From: a virus
Virus record (IMG/VR): IMGVR_UViG_3300021960_000209
Coordinates: 1 to 37,914 of that record
DNA length: 37,914 nucleotides
Strand: one strand, 5' to 3'
Positions within the stretch are counted from its first letter, which is position 1, and each line of letters starts with the position of its first letter. Position numbers and translations under genes: made by a program. Under the pieces are notes generated by a model. The model was not told the origin of the DNA. It worked only from the letters and a program-made list of their open reading frames with translations, and did not search any database. Positions 23,829 to 30,879 of the stretch are shown here, piece after piece.

Positions 23829-24208
23829 TGGACAACATAACTGAGGAAAATTTTCTACTTTATGCAGCAAAATTCTATGATAATCCTCACTGTGATAGCA
23901 CAGAAGAATTTTATGATGATTTAAAAAAGTTTAAGTACATAAAGAGATTATTGAACAAATATGAAGAGACTGGTGAGCTCAAAGAGAGACTGATAATTAA
24001 TCATATAATGGTTTTATCAAACGTCTTTACACCACAAGAAGCCACCAAGATGTTAATTATGAAATTGAGTGACCATCTACCTCTTCTCAAACCATTTTTG
24101 GTTTTCTTGAATATGCTACCAGATAGAGTTGCAATTGGAAATGTAGTTTACTTAACTTCCGATATTCCAATGGACAAGTTTATCGTAGAAAGGCTAAGGA
24201 AGATATGA
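23828..24208 (+). CDS. Conserved T4-like hypothetical protein (126 aa)
   Basis: Linked by TAATG to its upstream gene and by ATGA to the next. The sequence has FYDNPHCDSTEEFYDDLKKF, KYIKRLLNKYEETGELKERL and IINHIMVLSNVFTPQEATKM, which I recognise as a family widespread in T4-like phages without assigned function. It appears all-helical and slightly acidic, with a conserved His-Cys near residue 21. Confidence 0.7.
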   Translation: MDNITEENFLLYAAKFYDNPHCDSTEEFYDDLKKFKYIKRLLNKYEETGELKERLIINHIMVLSNVFTPQEATKMLIMKLSDHLPLLKPFLVFLNMLPDRVAIGNVVYLTSDIPMDKFIVERLRKI

Positions 24209-24366
24209 AATTAAAAAAGGACATCAAAAAGGTACAGAAAGAAGAAGCTCCTACCAATGCAACTGGAGCTGCAGTAGTAGGAACTGGAGATGATCCTGTA
24301 CATTGGAAAGATAGGAAGAAAAAGAAACCTACTGTCCTAAAGCGCTTCCGACAGTTTTCCTTATAA
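24205..24366 (+). CDS. Small Lys-rich protein with TGAAVVGTGDDP motif (53 aa)
   Basis: ATG 24205 overlaps the previous stop (ATGA). Two Lys-rich ends (MKLKKDIKKVQKEEA and KDRKKKKPTVLKRFRQFSL) flank NATGAAVVGTGDDPVHW, a motif I recall from short proteins at this position in T4-like marine phages. The last 38 bases overlap the end of the minus-strand cupin gene, so the two genes converge inside each other. Confidence 0.62.
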   Translation: MKLKKDIKKVQKEEAPTNATGAAVVGTGDDPVHWKDRKKKKPTVLKRFRQFSL

Positions 24367-24682
24367 TATCCTGACCAATAGGTTCAAGATAATACAACTC
24401 CAAAGCATGGCATGTCTGATCACCAGTTTGAAATTTATGGAATTCGTTTGGTGGAACTGAAGTAAGTTGATTATCTGTCAGTACAGTCATGTCAGTAAGT
24501 TCATAGTCATTCTTTTCTACACAGATCTTTAACATACCTTCAATAACATAAAACGCATTCCATTTATGTTCATGCTTATGAAGAGAGCATTGCATGTTAG
24601 GCTCTACCCATATCTCATGTAATTCTACTAGTGGTGTAACAATTAGAGGCTTAGTCCAGCCCCAGATCTTTCCCTGAATCAT
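24329..24682 (-). CDS. Cupin-domain protein (117 aa)
   Basis: Single cupin fold. The first motif is CSLHKHEHKWNAFYVIEG (HxH...E with the usual spacing) and the second is PPNEFHKF. The family includes mannose-6-phosphate isomerase-like and sugar-nucleotide-modifying cupins that bind a metal through these His and Glu residues. The start ATG at 24682 lies 32 nt inside the phosphomannomutase-type gene, so the two are coupled. Together with that neighbour, a role in mannose or related sugar metabolism is likely. The exact reaction is not deducible. Confidence 0.8.
   Translation of the reverse strand: MIQGKIWGWTKPLIVTPLVELHEIWVEPNMQCSLHKHEHKWNAFYVIEGMLKICVEKNDYELTDMTVLTDNQLTSVPPNEFHKFQTGDQTCHALELYYLEPIGQDIIRKTVGSALGQ
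24331..24358. terminator. Hairpin at the convergent junction, possible two-way terminator
   Basis: ACTGTC (24331-24336) pairs with GACAGT (24350-24355) around a loop with an inner AA/TT pair, followed by TTTT on the plus strand. It lies inside both overlapping genes, so coding constraint also shapes it. Weak stem, moderate evidence. Confidence 0.35.
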
Positions 24683-25409
24683 TTTTCAAAATACTCCATG
24701 TATCATTAAAACTATTTACTGGATAAGTGACCCCATACCCTCTTTCCATTAACGCATGTTTAAGTGGGTAATCGTTCCCTCCTTCATATACTTTATCTCC
24801 AAAAAACTTAACATACATATTGTCAAAATCTTTTAGGATCTGAGATTTGTTCTTTCCCTTTTCTACTATATCTATACCGATATCTCCAGCGACCATGAAT
24901 TCGAAATGATCGCCATGAAGTTCGGTTAATTGTTTGCTTATTCTTTCTCTTTCCTTGAACATTGTATCATATTTGATATACTCGTTTCTTTGTTCTAAGT
25001 TAGAGCCTCTTCCTAGAATAGAAAAATTAATCATACAGTCTCTGTTTTCCATATGATTGCCAGTCCTTACTGGGTATGGACTAAAATCTAGAATTTTGAA
25101 CATATCTCGATACAACGAATCTAGTTGTGGAGATTTCTCTATAATATATTTGTGGACTAGATTGTCACCCTCCCACACTTCACTTCCATTACAGTTGTAA
25201 ACTCTCTGACATAGACAATATAAACTATTACCTATTTGTTGAACAGTCTTAGGTTTATCTGAGCCAGTGACAAGGTATACATTATTATTGAAAGCGAAAT
25301 CTCTAAACCATGAAGCAAATTGTCTGTCTATATAACTACGACTAGGAGTTATAGTACCATCAACATCGAAGATGTAAGCTATATCCTGCTTGCCAGCACT
25401 ATCTTGCAT
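24651..25409 (-). CDS. Phosphomannomutase, HAD-type eukaryotic-like PMM (252 aa)
   Basis: HAD-superfamily phosphomannomutase. The nucleophile loop is FDVDGTITPSR (Asp15, Asp17); LVTGSDKPK is the second motif; RTGNHMENRDCMINFS with SILGR matches the PMM sugar-binding segment; FGDKVYEGGNDYPL matches the PMM motif FGDKT..GGNDYE. PMM interconverts mannose-6-phosphate and mannose-1-phosphate, the step toward GDP-mannose. Length agrees with the family (about 250). I chose ATG 25409; an in-frame ATG at 25448 would lengthen the overlap with the aldolase gene. This type is more usual in eukaryotes than in bacteria, so a transferred origin is possible. Confidence 0.85.
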   Translation of the reverse strand: MQDSAGKQDIAYIFDVDGTITPSRSYIDRQFASWFRDFAFNNNVYLVTGSDKPKTVQQIGNSLYCLCQRVYNCNGSEVWEGDNLVHKYIIEKSPQLDSLYRDMFKILDFSPYPVRTGNHMENRDCMINFSILGRGSNLEQRNEYIKYDTMFKERERISKQLTELHGDHFEFMVAGDIGIDIVEKGKNKSQILKDFDNMYVKFFGDKVYEGGNDYPLKHALMERGYGVTYPVNSFNDTWSILKNDSGKDLGLD

Positions 25410-25984
25410 ATATGTTCTAACCTTTCTATATGTTCGAAAGCTCTCCATGGAGTACTATCTACAGCGACAACACCATGACCTTTCATACCAACAATATCAT
25501 GCTTTAAAGCACCAGTTTTCTCATCTAGGCCTAGGTTCTCGCAAGATTCTTTTGCAAGAGCTTCAGTCAATGGAAGATGAGCATCTACATTAGGACCTAC
25601 ACTTGTGTACCTACCTAGCTCAGGAAAGGATGCAACCAATGTATCTAATCTAATACCAGCATGCATTGCAGCGACAATATACGTCGGATGGAAGTGCATG
25701 ACAACTCTTATTTGTTGATGTGGTACTCTTGATTGTAGTCTTAAATGCATAGGCAATTCACCAGATGGTTTAAGACCTGAACTGACGTCTGTATACGGTA
25801 ATACGGTTCCTGTGTATGAGACTTTTTTGAATAAGCTAGGAGCCATCTCTGTTTTTCTAATACCAGATGGAGTAATCCAAAAGTGATTATCATTTGGATA
25901 TCTTACACTACAATTTCCATCTCTTGCAGTAATCCAGTTTAGATTGTATGCTCTACGCATTGTGTCTGAAATTGTTTCTAACAT
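25379..25984 (-). CDS. Class II aldolase/adducin family protein (201 aa)
   Basis: Fuculose-phosphate-aldolase-like protein. Glu76 in KPSGELPMH, His97 and His99 in MHFHPT, and His170 in KGHGVV correspond to the catalytic Glu and the zinc-binding His residues of FucA-type enzymes. RDGNCSVRY and WITPSG are the phosphate-binding segments. Family enzymes split sugar phosphates such as fuculose-1-phosphate to dihydroxyacetone phosphate and an aldehyde. Start ATG 25984 lies one base after the stop of the upstream gene; the longer frame reaching 26059 is inside that gene. The place next to PMM and cupin genes indicates a sugar-phosphate pathway. Confidence 0.82.
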   Translation of the reverse strand: MLETISDTMRRAYNLNWITARDGNCSVRYPNDNHFWITPSGIRKTEMAPSLFKKVSYTGTVLPYTDVSSGLKPSGELPMHLRLQSRVPHQQIRVVMHFHPTYIVAAMHAGIRLDTLVASFPELGRYTSVGPNVDAHLPLTEALAKESCENLGLDEKTGALKHDIVGMKGHGVVAVDSTPWRAFEHIERLEHICKIVLASRI

Positions 25985-25985
25985 A

Positions 25986-26630
25986 TTATTTCCAGTTAAC
26001 CATTTTAAATTTCTCCTCTGGAAGACCAAAAAAATCTGTCTTCCATTTGCTTTGTTCAAAAAATGGTAGAGAATGCCATTCGTCTTTACGAGTTAGGAGT
26101 TGCTGTCCAGCCCGAACCCAATCAGTTTCTAAAATTACTTTCTCTACCTGTGATCTAATTGAGTCTACTAATTCAAAATTAGTATCGTCCCATTCGAAAT
26201 GTAATACTTCAAATACGTTGCCTAGTCTATCGACCCAGTCTATACTGATATCTATACCCCATTTGGGAACTATATTTGCTAACTTAAAACAACAAGGATT
26301 ATAATATCGACCCCAATCTGTTAGTTGCTTTAATGCATCACCAGTAAATCCCTTCTTCTGAAACAGTAATGCGTGATTTATGATAGGACCATCATTTAAA
26401 GGTCTCTCATCTCTAAACCATTCTTTACTGTTAGTGTATTGCCTCGTAGTACCTCCATATGTAACGAATAACCCTTGGTTCTCGTAGTACATTACTTCTA
26501 ATGGAGTGAGGGAGTACCCATTCTGGTCATATGTATTGCAGTCACGCTTAGAGGGAATATCGATATAAATACTTTTACTTATAAATGGTTCACTATCAAA
26601 ACAGTGGTCTGTTTTAATAAAATTTATCAT
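25986..26630 (-). CDS. Hypothetical protein, first gene of the minus-strand sugar cassette (214 aa)
   Basis: ATG at 26630 has GGAGA 5 bases upstream (the minus half of the palindrome 26636-26645). The sequence shows no domain that I recognise; it is rich in Trp, Tyr and Phe (DWGRYYNPCCFKLANIVPKW, SIDWVDRLGNVFEVLHFEWD) and seems globular. It heads the minus block aldolase-PMM-cupin and is contiguous with the aldolase gene, so a role in the same pathway is likely but unproven. Confidence 0.65.
   Translation of the reverse strand: MINFIKTDHCFDSEPFISKSIYIDIPSKRDCNTYDQNGYSLTPLEVMYYENQGLFVTYGGTTRQYTNSKEWFRDERPLNDGPIINHALLFQKKGFTGDALKQLTDWGRYYNPCCFKLANIVPKWGIDISIDWVDRLGNVFEVLHFEWDDTNFELVDSIRSQVEKVILETDWVRAGQQLLTRKDEWHSLPFFEQSKWKTDFFGLPEEKFKMVNWK
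26564..26571 (+). promoter_or_regulatory. T4-type late promoter TATAAATA for the spanin genes
   Basis: Perfect plus-strand octamer inside the 5' part of the minus-strand 25986-26630 gene. RNA would start near 26577, giving a 74-base leader antisense to the start of that gene. Confidence 0.6.
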
Positions 26631-26635
26631 AGATG

Positions 26636-26645
26636 TCTCCGGAGA
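26636..26645. promoter_or_regulatory. Palindromic shared Shine-Dalgarno TCTCCGGAGA between divergent genes
   Basis: GGAGA on the plus strand (26641-26645) is 5 bases before ATG 26651; GGAGA on the minus strand (complement of 26636-26640) is 5 bases before the minus ATG ending at 26630. One 10-bp palindrome thus gives equally spaced ribosome sites to both divergent genes. Confidence 0.75.
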
Positions 26646-26650
26646 TTATC

Positions 26651-27049
26651 ATGCCTATACTGTTACTATTTATTGTGCTTGCAGGCGTTGGAGGTGGAGG
26701 TTATTTTTATTATACCGACACACAAGCAAAACTTACTGCATATGCTGAAGCTCTTGCACAAGCAGAGTCAGCAAATAAAACGATGAATGATACCATTAAT
26801 CAGCTTAGTGCTGATAACGAAAGAAATAATAAATTAAATAAAGAGCTATCTGCAAATCTTCAGAAAGCAGAAGCTGGACTAGACAAATTGAGATCTAAAT
26901 TTGCCAATCTAAACTTAACCAAAGAAGCAATTGAAGATCCAAATAAATTAGAGGAAAGGATTGATCGTGCAGTTACAAGACTCATTGAAAAGGTTAAAGA
27001 TGAAACCACAAATATTCCTGCTAATATTAGCGGGGATGTTGCTAAGTAG
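26651..27049 (+). CDS. Inner-membrane spanin-like protein (i-spanin, 132 aa)
   Basis: ATG 26651 is preferred over ATG 26633 because it has GGAGA 5 bases upstream; both are in frame. The N terminus MPILLLFIVLAGVGGGGYFYY is one membrane anchor, followed by a long coiled-coil-like helix (AKLTAYAEALAQAESANKT to about residue 90) and a charged periplasmic tail. An outer-membrane lipoprotein gene overlaps its 3' end in another frame, the arrangement of Rz/Rz1-type spanin pairs. Spanins join inner and outer membranes at the end of lysis of Gram-negative hosts. Late promoter at 26564. Confidence 0.72.
   Translation: MPILLLFIVLAGVGGGGYFYYTDTQAKLTAYAEALAQAESANKTMNDTINQLSADNERNNKLNKELSANLQKAEAGLDKLRSKFANLNLTKEAIEDPNKLEERIDRAVTRLIEKVKDETTNIPANISGDVAK
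26667..26674 (-). promoter_or_regulatory. Minus-strand late-like octamer AATAAATA for the sugar cassette
   Basis: Reads AATAAATA on the minus strand, one mismatch to TATAAATA. RNA would start near 26661, 31 bases before the minus ATG. Weak alone; the position fits. Confidence 0.35.
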
Positions 27050-27395
27050 CTGTGGTGGCACGCTTCCTAAAGTCATTACAGAGAAAAGTTACGTAAAGCA
27101 GAATATTCCTATTCAGGAACATCCTAAACCTGTGATGTTTCCTCCAGTAGATTGGTATGTTGTATCCCCAAAGAATCAAGAGGAGTTCATGATTCGTATC
27201 GAGAAGGATACAGGAACTCCCACATACATGGCTATTAGTCCTCAAGGATATGAAAATCTAGCTGTTGGTGTAGCTGACATGAGAAGGTACATACTTCAAC
27301 AAAAACAAATCATAAAGTATTATGAAAACGCTATAGATCCCCCTAAAGAGGGTGAGAAGGTTGAAGAAAAGAAAGAGGAAGTTAAGAAACAATAA
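27000..27395 (+). CDS. Outer-membrane spanin-like lipoprotein (o-spanin, 131 aa)
   Basis: ATG 27000 starts inside the i-spanin gene (50-nt overlap, other frame), with AAGG about 7 bases upstream. MKPQIFLLILAGMLLSSC is a lipoprotein signal with lipobox LLSSC (Cys18). The mature part begins GGTLPKVITEKSYVKQNIP with prolines, then a globular part YENLAVGVADMRRYILQQKQ and a Lys/Glu-rich tail. An upstream in-frame start at 26961 would add non-signal residues. Overlap with a membrane coiled-coil protein and the lipobox support a two-component spanin. It is longer than many Rz1 proteins. Confidence 0.75.
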   Translation: MKPQIFLLILAGMLLSSCGGTLPKVITEKSYVKQNIPIQEHPKPVMFPPVDWYVVSPKNQEEFMIRIEKDTGTPTYMAISPQGYENLAVGVADMRRYILQQKQIIKYYENAIDPPKEGEKVEEKKEEVKKQ

Positions 27396-27398
27396 ATA
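27391..27398 (+). promoter_or_regulatory. Late-like octamer AATAAATA before the 27432 gene
   Basis: One mismatch to TATAAATA, overlapping the stop region of the o-spanin gene, with a predicted RNA start near 27404, 28 bases before ATG 27432. Confidence 0.35.
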
Positions 27399-27431
27399 CT
27401 CTTGACTTATCACAAAACTTAGAGTAAATTA

Positions 27432-27743
27432 ATGGATAAAGACGAATTCAACATACAATGCCTGCAAAGGCTTGATACTGCTATTGACAAGTTAACAACT
27501 GTAAGTAATGAGATTAAACAAGTATTAATTGTGCATGAAACTAAACTTGAGCAACAAGACAGATTCAATCAGCAGTATCGAGATGATGTTAATAACCTTC
27601 ACAGAAGGATTGGAGAGCTCAGAGACGAAATGGTCAAGAGGCTATCCGATCTGGAAAAGTGGAGATGGATTATGATAGGTGGCGCCATAGTAGTTGGCTC
27701 TGTGATTGGTAATAGTAAACTTATGACAATTTTTATGGGATAG
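27432..27743 (+). CDS. XhlA-like membrane protein with coiled coil (103 aa)
   Basis: A helical coiled-coil N-terminal region (LQRLDTAIDKLTTVSNEIKQ to about residue 75) ends in LEKWRWIMIGGAIVVGSVIG, a single C-terminal membrane helix. XhlA-type proteins of phages have this layout and often take part in lysis next to holin or spanin genes. Here it directly follows the spanin pair, so a lysis-related role is inferred. No signal peptide is present; the N terminus should face the cytoplasm. Confidence 0.68.
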   Translation: MDKDEFNIQCLQRLDTAIDKLTTVSNEIKQVLIVHETKLEQQDRFNQQYRDDVNNLHRRIGELRDEMVKRLSDLEKWRWIMIGGAIVVGSVIGNSKLMTIFMG

Positions 27744-27751
27744 GAGTTGAT

Positions 27752-28411
27752 ATGGCTGAAATTAGTCAAGATCTAGGAACTCAAGGTAACCACAAACCAG
27801 AATGGCTTTTTGAGGAATTTTGTGACATTGATGTAGAAAGAATGTCAAGAGAGTTCAAATATATGTATGAGGAGTTGCCATGGCTCAATTGGGTTGATAG
27901 TGATGACTCAGACAGCGAAGTAGCTTTGGCATGGAAAGAAACTACATTAATGAGGGATGGACAGAAAAGATATCCTGGTGCAACAAGAGGTAAGAGAGCC
28001 AGGTTGAGAGAAGCTCCGTGGGAACTTATTAAGGATAGTTATTTCCAAGAATTAAAACAACAATATAGGCTGATTGGTGGCACGTATACTATGATGGACC
28101 CCAGAAGCTCATATGGTTGGCACACTGACAAATGTATTGGGTTTCAGATACCAGTTATAAACAATGATGATTGCGCATTTGTTTTTTGTCTCGATGGAGG
28201 AAGATCATATACTTTCTTTCCAAAGCCTGGTAAAGCATATCTTGTAAACAATATGATTAAACATACCTTCATTAATGGAGGAGATACAGATAGATATTAT
28301 TGTTTGCAGGTTATTAACCCAAAAAATCTATTAGACAAAGATTATAGGTGGTATACAAAACACTCTGGGTTTGAATATAGAGATTTTGTGTTGTCCAGGG
28401 ATTATGTCTAA
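27752..28411 (+). CDS. 2OG-Fe(II) oxygenase-like / aspartyl hydroxylase-like protein (219 aa)
   Basis: Beta-helix oxygenase with YGWHTDKCIGFQIP (His124, Asp126), a distal His171 in NNMIKHTFING, and Arg181 in TDRYYC. The HxD...H triad and following Arg are complete, so activity is plausible. Aspartyl/asparaginyl hydroxylase-like proteins of this size are common in T4-like marine phages; the substrate is unknown. ATG 27752 has TAGGAG about 7 bases upstream. It lies between lysis genes and primase. Confidence 0.75.
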   Translation: MAEISQDLGTQGNHKPEWLFEEFCDIDVERMSREFKYMYEELPWLNWVDSDDSDSEVALAWKETTLMRDGQKRYPGATRGKRARLREAPWELIKDSYFQELKQQYRLIGGTYTMMDPRSSYGWHTDKCIGFQIPVINNDDCAFVFCLDGGRSYTFFPKPGKAYLVNNMIKHTFINGGDTDRYYCLQVINPKNLLDKDYRWYTKHSGFEYRDFVLSRDYV

Positions 28412-28419
28412 GGTATAAA
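28391..28419 (+). promoter_or_regulatory. Sigma70-like promoter candidate for primase
   Basis: TTGTCC at 28391-28396 and TATAAA at 28414-28419 are 17 bp apart, 30 bases before ATG 28449. It marks the change from late lysis genes to early-type genes. Confidence 0.4.
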
Positions 28420-28448
28420 CTATAATACTTTGACTTTTTTGGTATGTT

Positions 28449-29465
28449 ATGATCTTTATCGACAACAAATATGCACTATTGCTATCTAATCGTTTTCGGA
28501 ATTTCAAGACGAAGAATTCCGTGTATAACTTCTCTTGTCCTTACTGTGGTGACAGTAACAGGAATAAGTTCAAGGCTAGGGGCTACCTTATAGAGAAGCA
28601 AGGCAAACTGATGTTTTACTGCCACAACTGCAGTATTAGCAAAGGCTTCGATGGGTTTCTATACGACCAAGATCAGAATTTGTATAGACAATATAAATTA
28701 GAAAAATTAGCAGATTCTGGTCAAACTTCATATGTAGAAGAGATAAGTAAAGATACGCCTAAAATTACTACGCAAGCATTTCCAGGATATAGGAGAGCTG
28801 GTAGTCCTCTTAGGAAGTTGAAATCAGTTTCGCAATTGGCTCATGACCATCCGGTCAAGCAGTATATACTTGATAGGTCTATTCCTAACGAGTATCATTA
28901 CAAGCTGTTCTATTGTCCTAAGTTTTATGCTTGGACAAATTTATTATTGCCAGGTAAGTTCGAAAAGGTAGAGAAAGATGAACCAAGACTTATTATTCCA
29001 TTCGTCGATCATAAACAGAACTTCTTTGGCTACCAAGGTAGAGCACTATCAAGCAAAAGCAATCTTAGATACATTACAATTATGCTCGATGAGCGTAAAC
29101 CAAAGATATATGGGTTAGATACAATAGATGATAGCAAAACTGTCTATGTTGTGGAAGGTCCTATTGATAGTATGTTTGTGGGTAATTGTGTCGCAATGGC
29201 TGGTTCCGACACCAATCTTGATTTCGACGACGTGGTGATGGTATATGATAATGAACCAAGGAATGCAGAGATTATTAAAAAGATTGAGAAGAGTATTGAT
29301 ATGGGTAGAAAGGTCGTTGTCTGGCCTTCGAAAATACACGAGAAAGACATTAACGATATGATCATGACAGGAATGTCAAGAGCAGACCTAAAGTTAATTA
29401 TTGATCAAAACACACACAAAGGACTCAGTGCTAAGATGGCATTGAGTGTATGGAGGAAAGTATGA
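28449..29465 (+). CDS. 61: DNA primase gp61 (338 aa)
   Basis: T4-type primase. The zinc motif is CPYC...CHNC with Cys30, Cys33, Cys58 and Cys61 at the N terminus. The TOPRIM part has VVEGPIDSMF with Glu236 and VMVYDNEPRN with Asp267. Length agrees with T4 gp61 (342 aa). It makes RNA primers for lagging-strand synthesis on the gp41 helicase, encoded 17 kb upstream. Its stop overlaps the next start (ATGA). It begins the second replication and nucleotide block of this window. Confidence 0.93.
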   Translation: MIFIDNKYALLLSNRFRNFKTKNSVYNFSCPYCGDSNRNKFKARGYLIEKQGKLMFYCHNCSISKGFDGFLYDQDQNLYRQYKLEKLADSGQTSYVEEISKDTPKITTQAFPGYRRAGSPLRKLKSVSQLAHDHPVKQYILDRSIPNEYHYKLFYCPKFYAWTNLLLPGKFEKVEKDEPRLIIPFVDHKQNFFGYQGRALSSKSNLRYITIMLDERKPKIYGLDTIDDSKTVYVVEGPIDSMFVGNCVAMAGSDTNLDFDDVVMVYDNEPRNAEIIKKIEKSIDMGRKVVVWPSKIHEKDINDMIMTGMSRADLKLIIDQNTHKGLSAKMALSVWRKV

Positions 29466-29668
29466 CGTTAGTAAGTACTTTTTGGGGTGACGACGACAGA
29501 AGAGCTGAAGTACATAAGAACAAGCTAGGTTTCTTTGTTAATATGTTTATAAAAGATGTGTTTCATGAAACTAGACCTCTGTACGATCATTCAGAAAGCT
29601 ATGCAGAAGATTGTGCTGAAAATTTTGTAATGAAATGGGGAGAATGGTACCACGATGCAAAGAGTTAA
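29462..29668 (+). CDS. Hypothetical protein between primase and thyX (68 aa)
   Basis: ATG 29462 is chosen because GGAGG lies 5 bases upstream; an in-frame ATG at 29450 overlaps that site. It overlaps primase by 4 nt and thyX by 14 nt. The sequence FWGDDDRRAEVHKNKLGFFV followed by an acidic His-rich part (YDHSESYAEDCAENFVMKWG) has no recognised domain. Confidence 0.62.
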   Translation: MTLVSTFWGDDDRRAEVHKNKLGFFVNMFIKDVFHETRPLYDHSESYAEDCAENFVMKWGEWYHDAKS

Positions 29669-30338
29669 GTTAATTAGCAGCAGTAAAGCACCAGATCATC
29701 ATTATCTGATATCAGGTATTAAGCTAACCACGCTACAAGATCAAGTAGCGTATTGTGCTCGTGTATCTAATCCATCCAACCAAGCTAACTCTGAAACTTC
29801 AGAGAAACTTATACGATACCTTGCAAAACATAAGCATTGGTCACCATTCGAAATGGTCTCAATATGTCTTGAAATTGAAACTACAAGAGACATTGCTAGA
29901 CAAATTCTTAGACATCGTTCATTTTCTTTTCAAGAGTTTAGTCAAAGGTATGCAGATCCGACTAAGGATATGGAATATGAAATTCGTGAAGCTCGTCTAC
30001 AAGATACTAAAAACAGACAGAATAGTATTGAAAATGAAGATATGGAACTAGAAGATCAGTGGACTAGTAAACAATTTGCTGTATTAGAAACAGCTAAATT
30101 TGCATACGACTGGGCGATTGAACATGGTATTGCAAAGGAACAAGCCAGAGCTGTATTGCCAGAAGGTATTACTAAATCAGTATTATACATGAATGGAACC
30201 TTGCGTTCTTGGATGCACTATATACAATTACGATCAGCAAATGGAACACAAAAAGAGCATAGGGAAATTGCCCTTATGTGCGCAAAAGCTATTGAACCAG
30301 AGTTTCCAATGATTATGGAATATGTTACTGATGAGTGA
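29655..30338 (+). CDS. thyX: FAD-dependent thymidylate synthase ThyX (227 aa)
   Basis: The ThyX signature RHRSFSFQEFSQRY starts at Arg86 (RHRxxSx...SQRY). Other family segments are SPFEMVSICLEIE and ARAVLPEGITKSVLYMNGTLRSWMHYI. ThyX makes dTMP from dUMP using FAD and methylene-tetrahydrofolate, supporting phage DNA synthesis. Complete length for the family. It overlaps both neighbours, and RNR genes follow, so this is a dNTP supply operon. The start at ATG 29655 has no strong ribosome site and is probably coupled to the gene before. Confidence 0.96.
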   Translation: MQRVKLISSSKAPDHHYLISGIKLTTLQDQVAYCARVSNPSNQANSETSEKLIRYLAKHKHWSPFEMVSICLEIETTRDIARQILRHRSFSFQEFSQRYADPTKDMEYEIREARLQDTKNRQNSIENEDMELEDQWTSKQFAVLETAKFAYDWAIEHGIAKEQARAVLPEGITKSVLYMNGTLRSWMHYIQLRSANGTQKEHREIALMCAKAIEPEFPMIMEYVTDE

Positions 30339-30870
30339 ATTTATAGTAACAGTAAAAGATTTTTTAAGTGAAGAATTATGCAAAGATCTAGTTGATCTAT
30401 TTGAAAATAACAAAGATAATCATGAACGATATGAAGATAAACCGAGGTTTACTCAACTAGTTATACCACAAGGAGATTTACATAAACAAGTAATTGACCA
30501 AACTATTCAAGCGGTAGAATTATATGCTGAAAAAGTATCATTATTTAGAGATGTATTAAATAATTGTTCTGGTGTAGAGAATCCACGAATCAAAAAATAT
30601 GATGCGGAACAAGGTGATTGGTTCGAAAAGCATGTAGATGTTAATAGTCATTCATCAGCGATTCGAGCGCTTGGAATATTTTGGTATCTCAATGAGCCAG
30701 ATGGCGGAAGTACCAGATTTAAACATAATAGATTTGATGAAGTTATACAAGCAACAACAGGTAAGTGTGTAATGTTTCCACCTATGTGGATGTTCCCTCA
30801 CGAAGGGACCAAATTGTTTAAGGGAACCAAATACTTACTATCCACATATATGCATTACAAGAACGAGTAG
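30331..30870 (+). CDS. Prolyl-4-hydroxylase-type 2OG-Fe(II) oxygenase (179 aa)
   Basis: P4H-like oxygenase with WFEKHVDVN (His101, Asp103), distal His157 in MFPHEGTK and Lys167 for the 2OG carboxylate, with IFWYLNEPDGGSTRF between. The complete triad makes activity plausible. Known family members hydroxylate prolines or other side chains; the phage substrate is unknown. ATG 30331 lies inside the thyX end; ATG 30322 is a less likely alternative. It is located between thyX and nrdA without an obvious metabolic link. Confidence 0.8.
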   Translation: MSEFIVTVKDFLSEELCKDLVDLFENNKDNHERYEDKPRFTQLVIPQGDLHKQVIDQTIQAVELYAEKVSLFRDVLNNCSGVENPRIKKYDAEQGDWFEKHVDVNSHSSAIRALGIFWYLNEPDGGSTRFKHNRFDEVIQATTGKCVMFPPMWMFPHEGTKLFKGTKYLLSTYMHYKNE

Positions 30871-30879
30871 GAGACATTA

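Noticed and set aside
27402-27430. TTGACT-17-TAAATT as sigma70 promoter for the 27432 gene
   Set aside because: RNA would start inside or after the ATG at 27432, so it cannot serve that gene.
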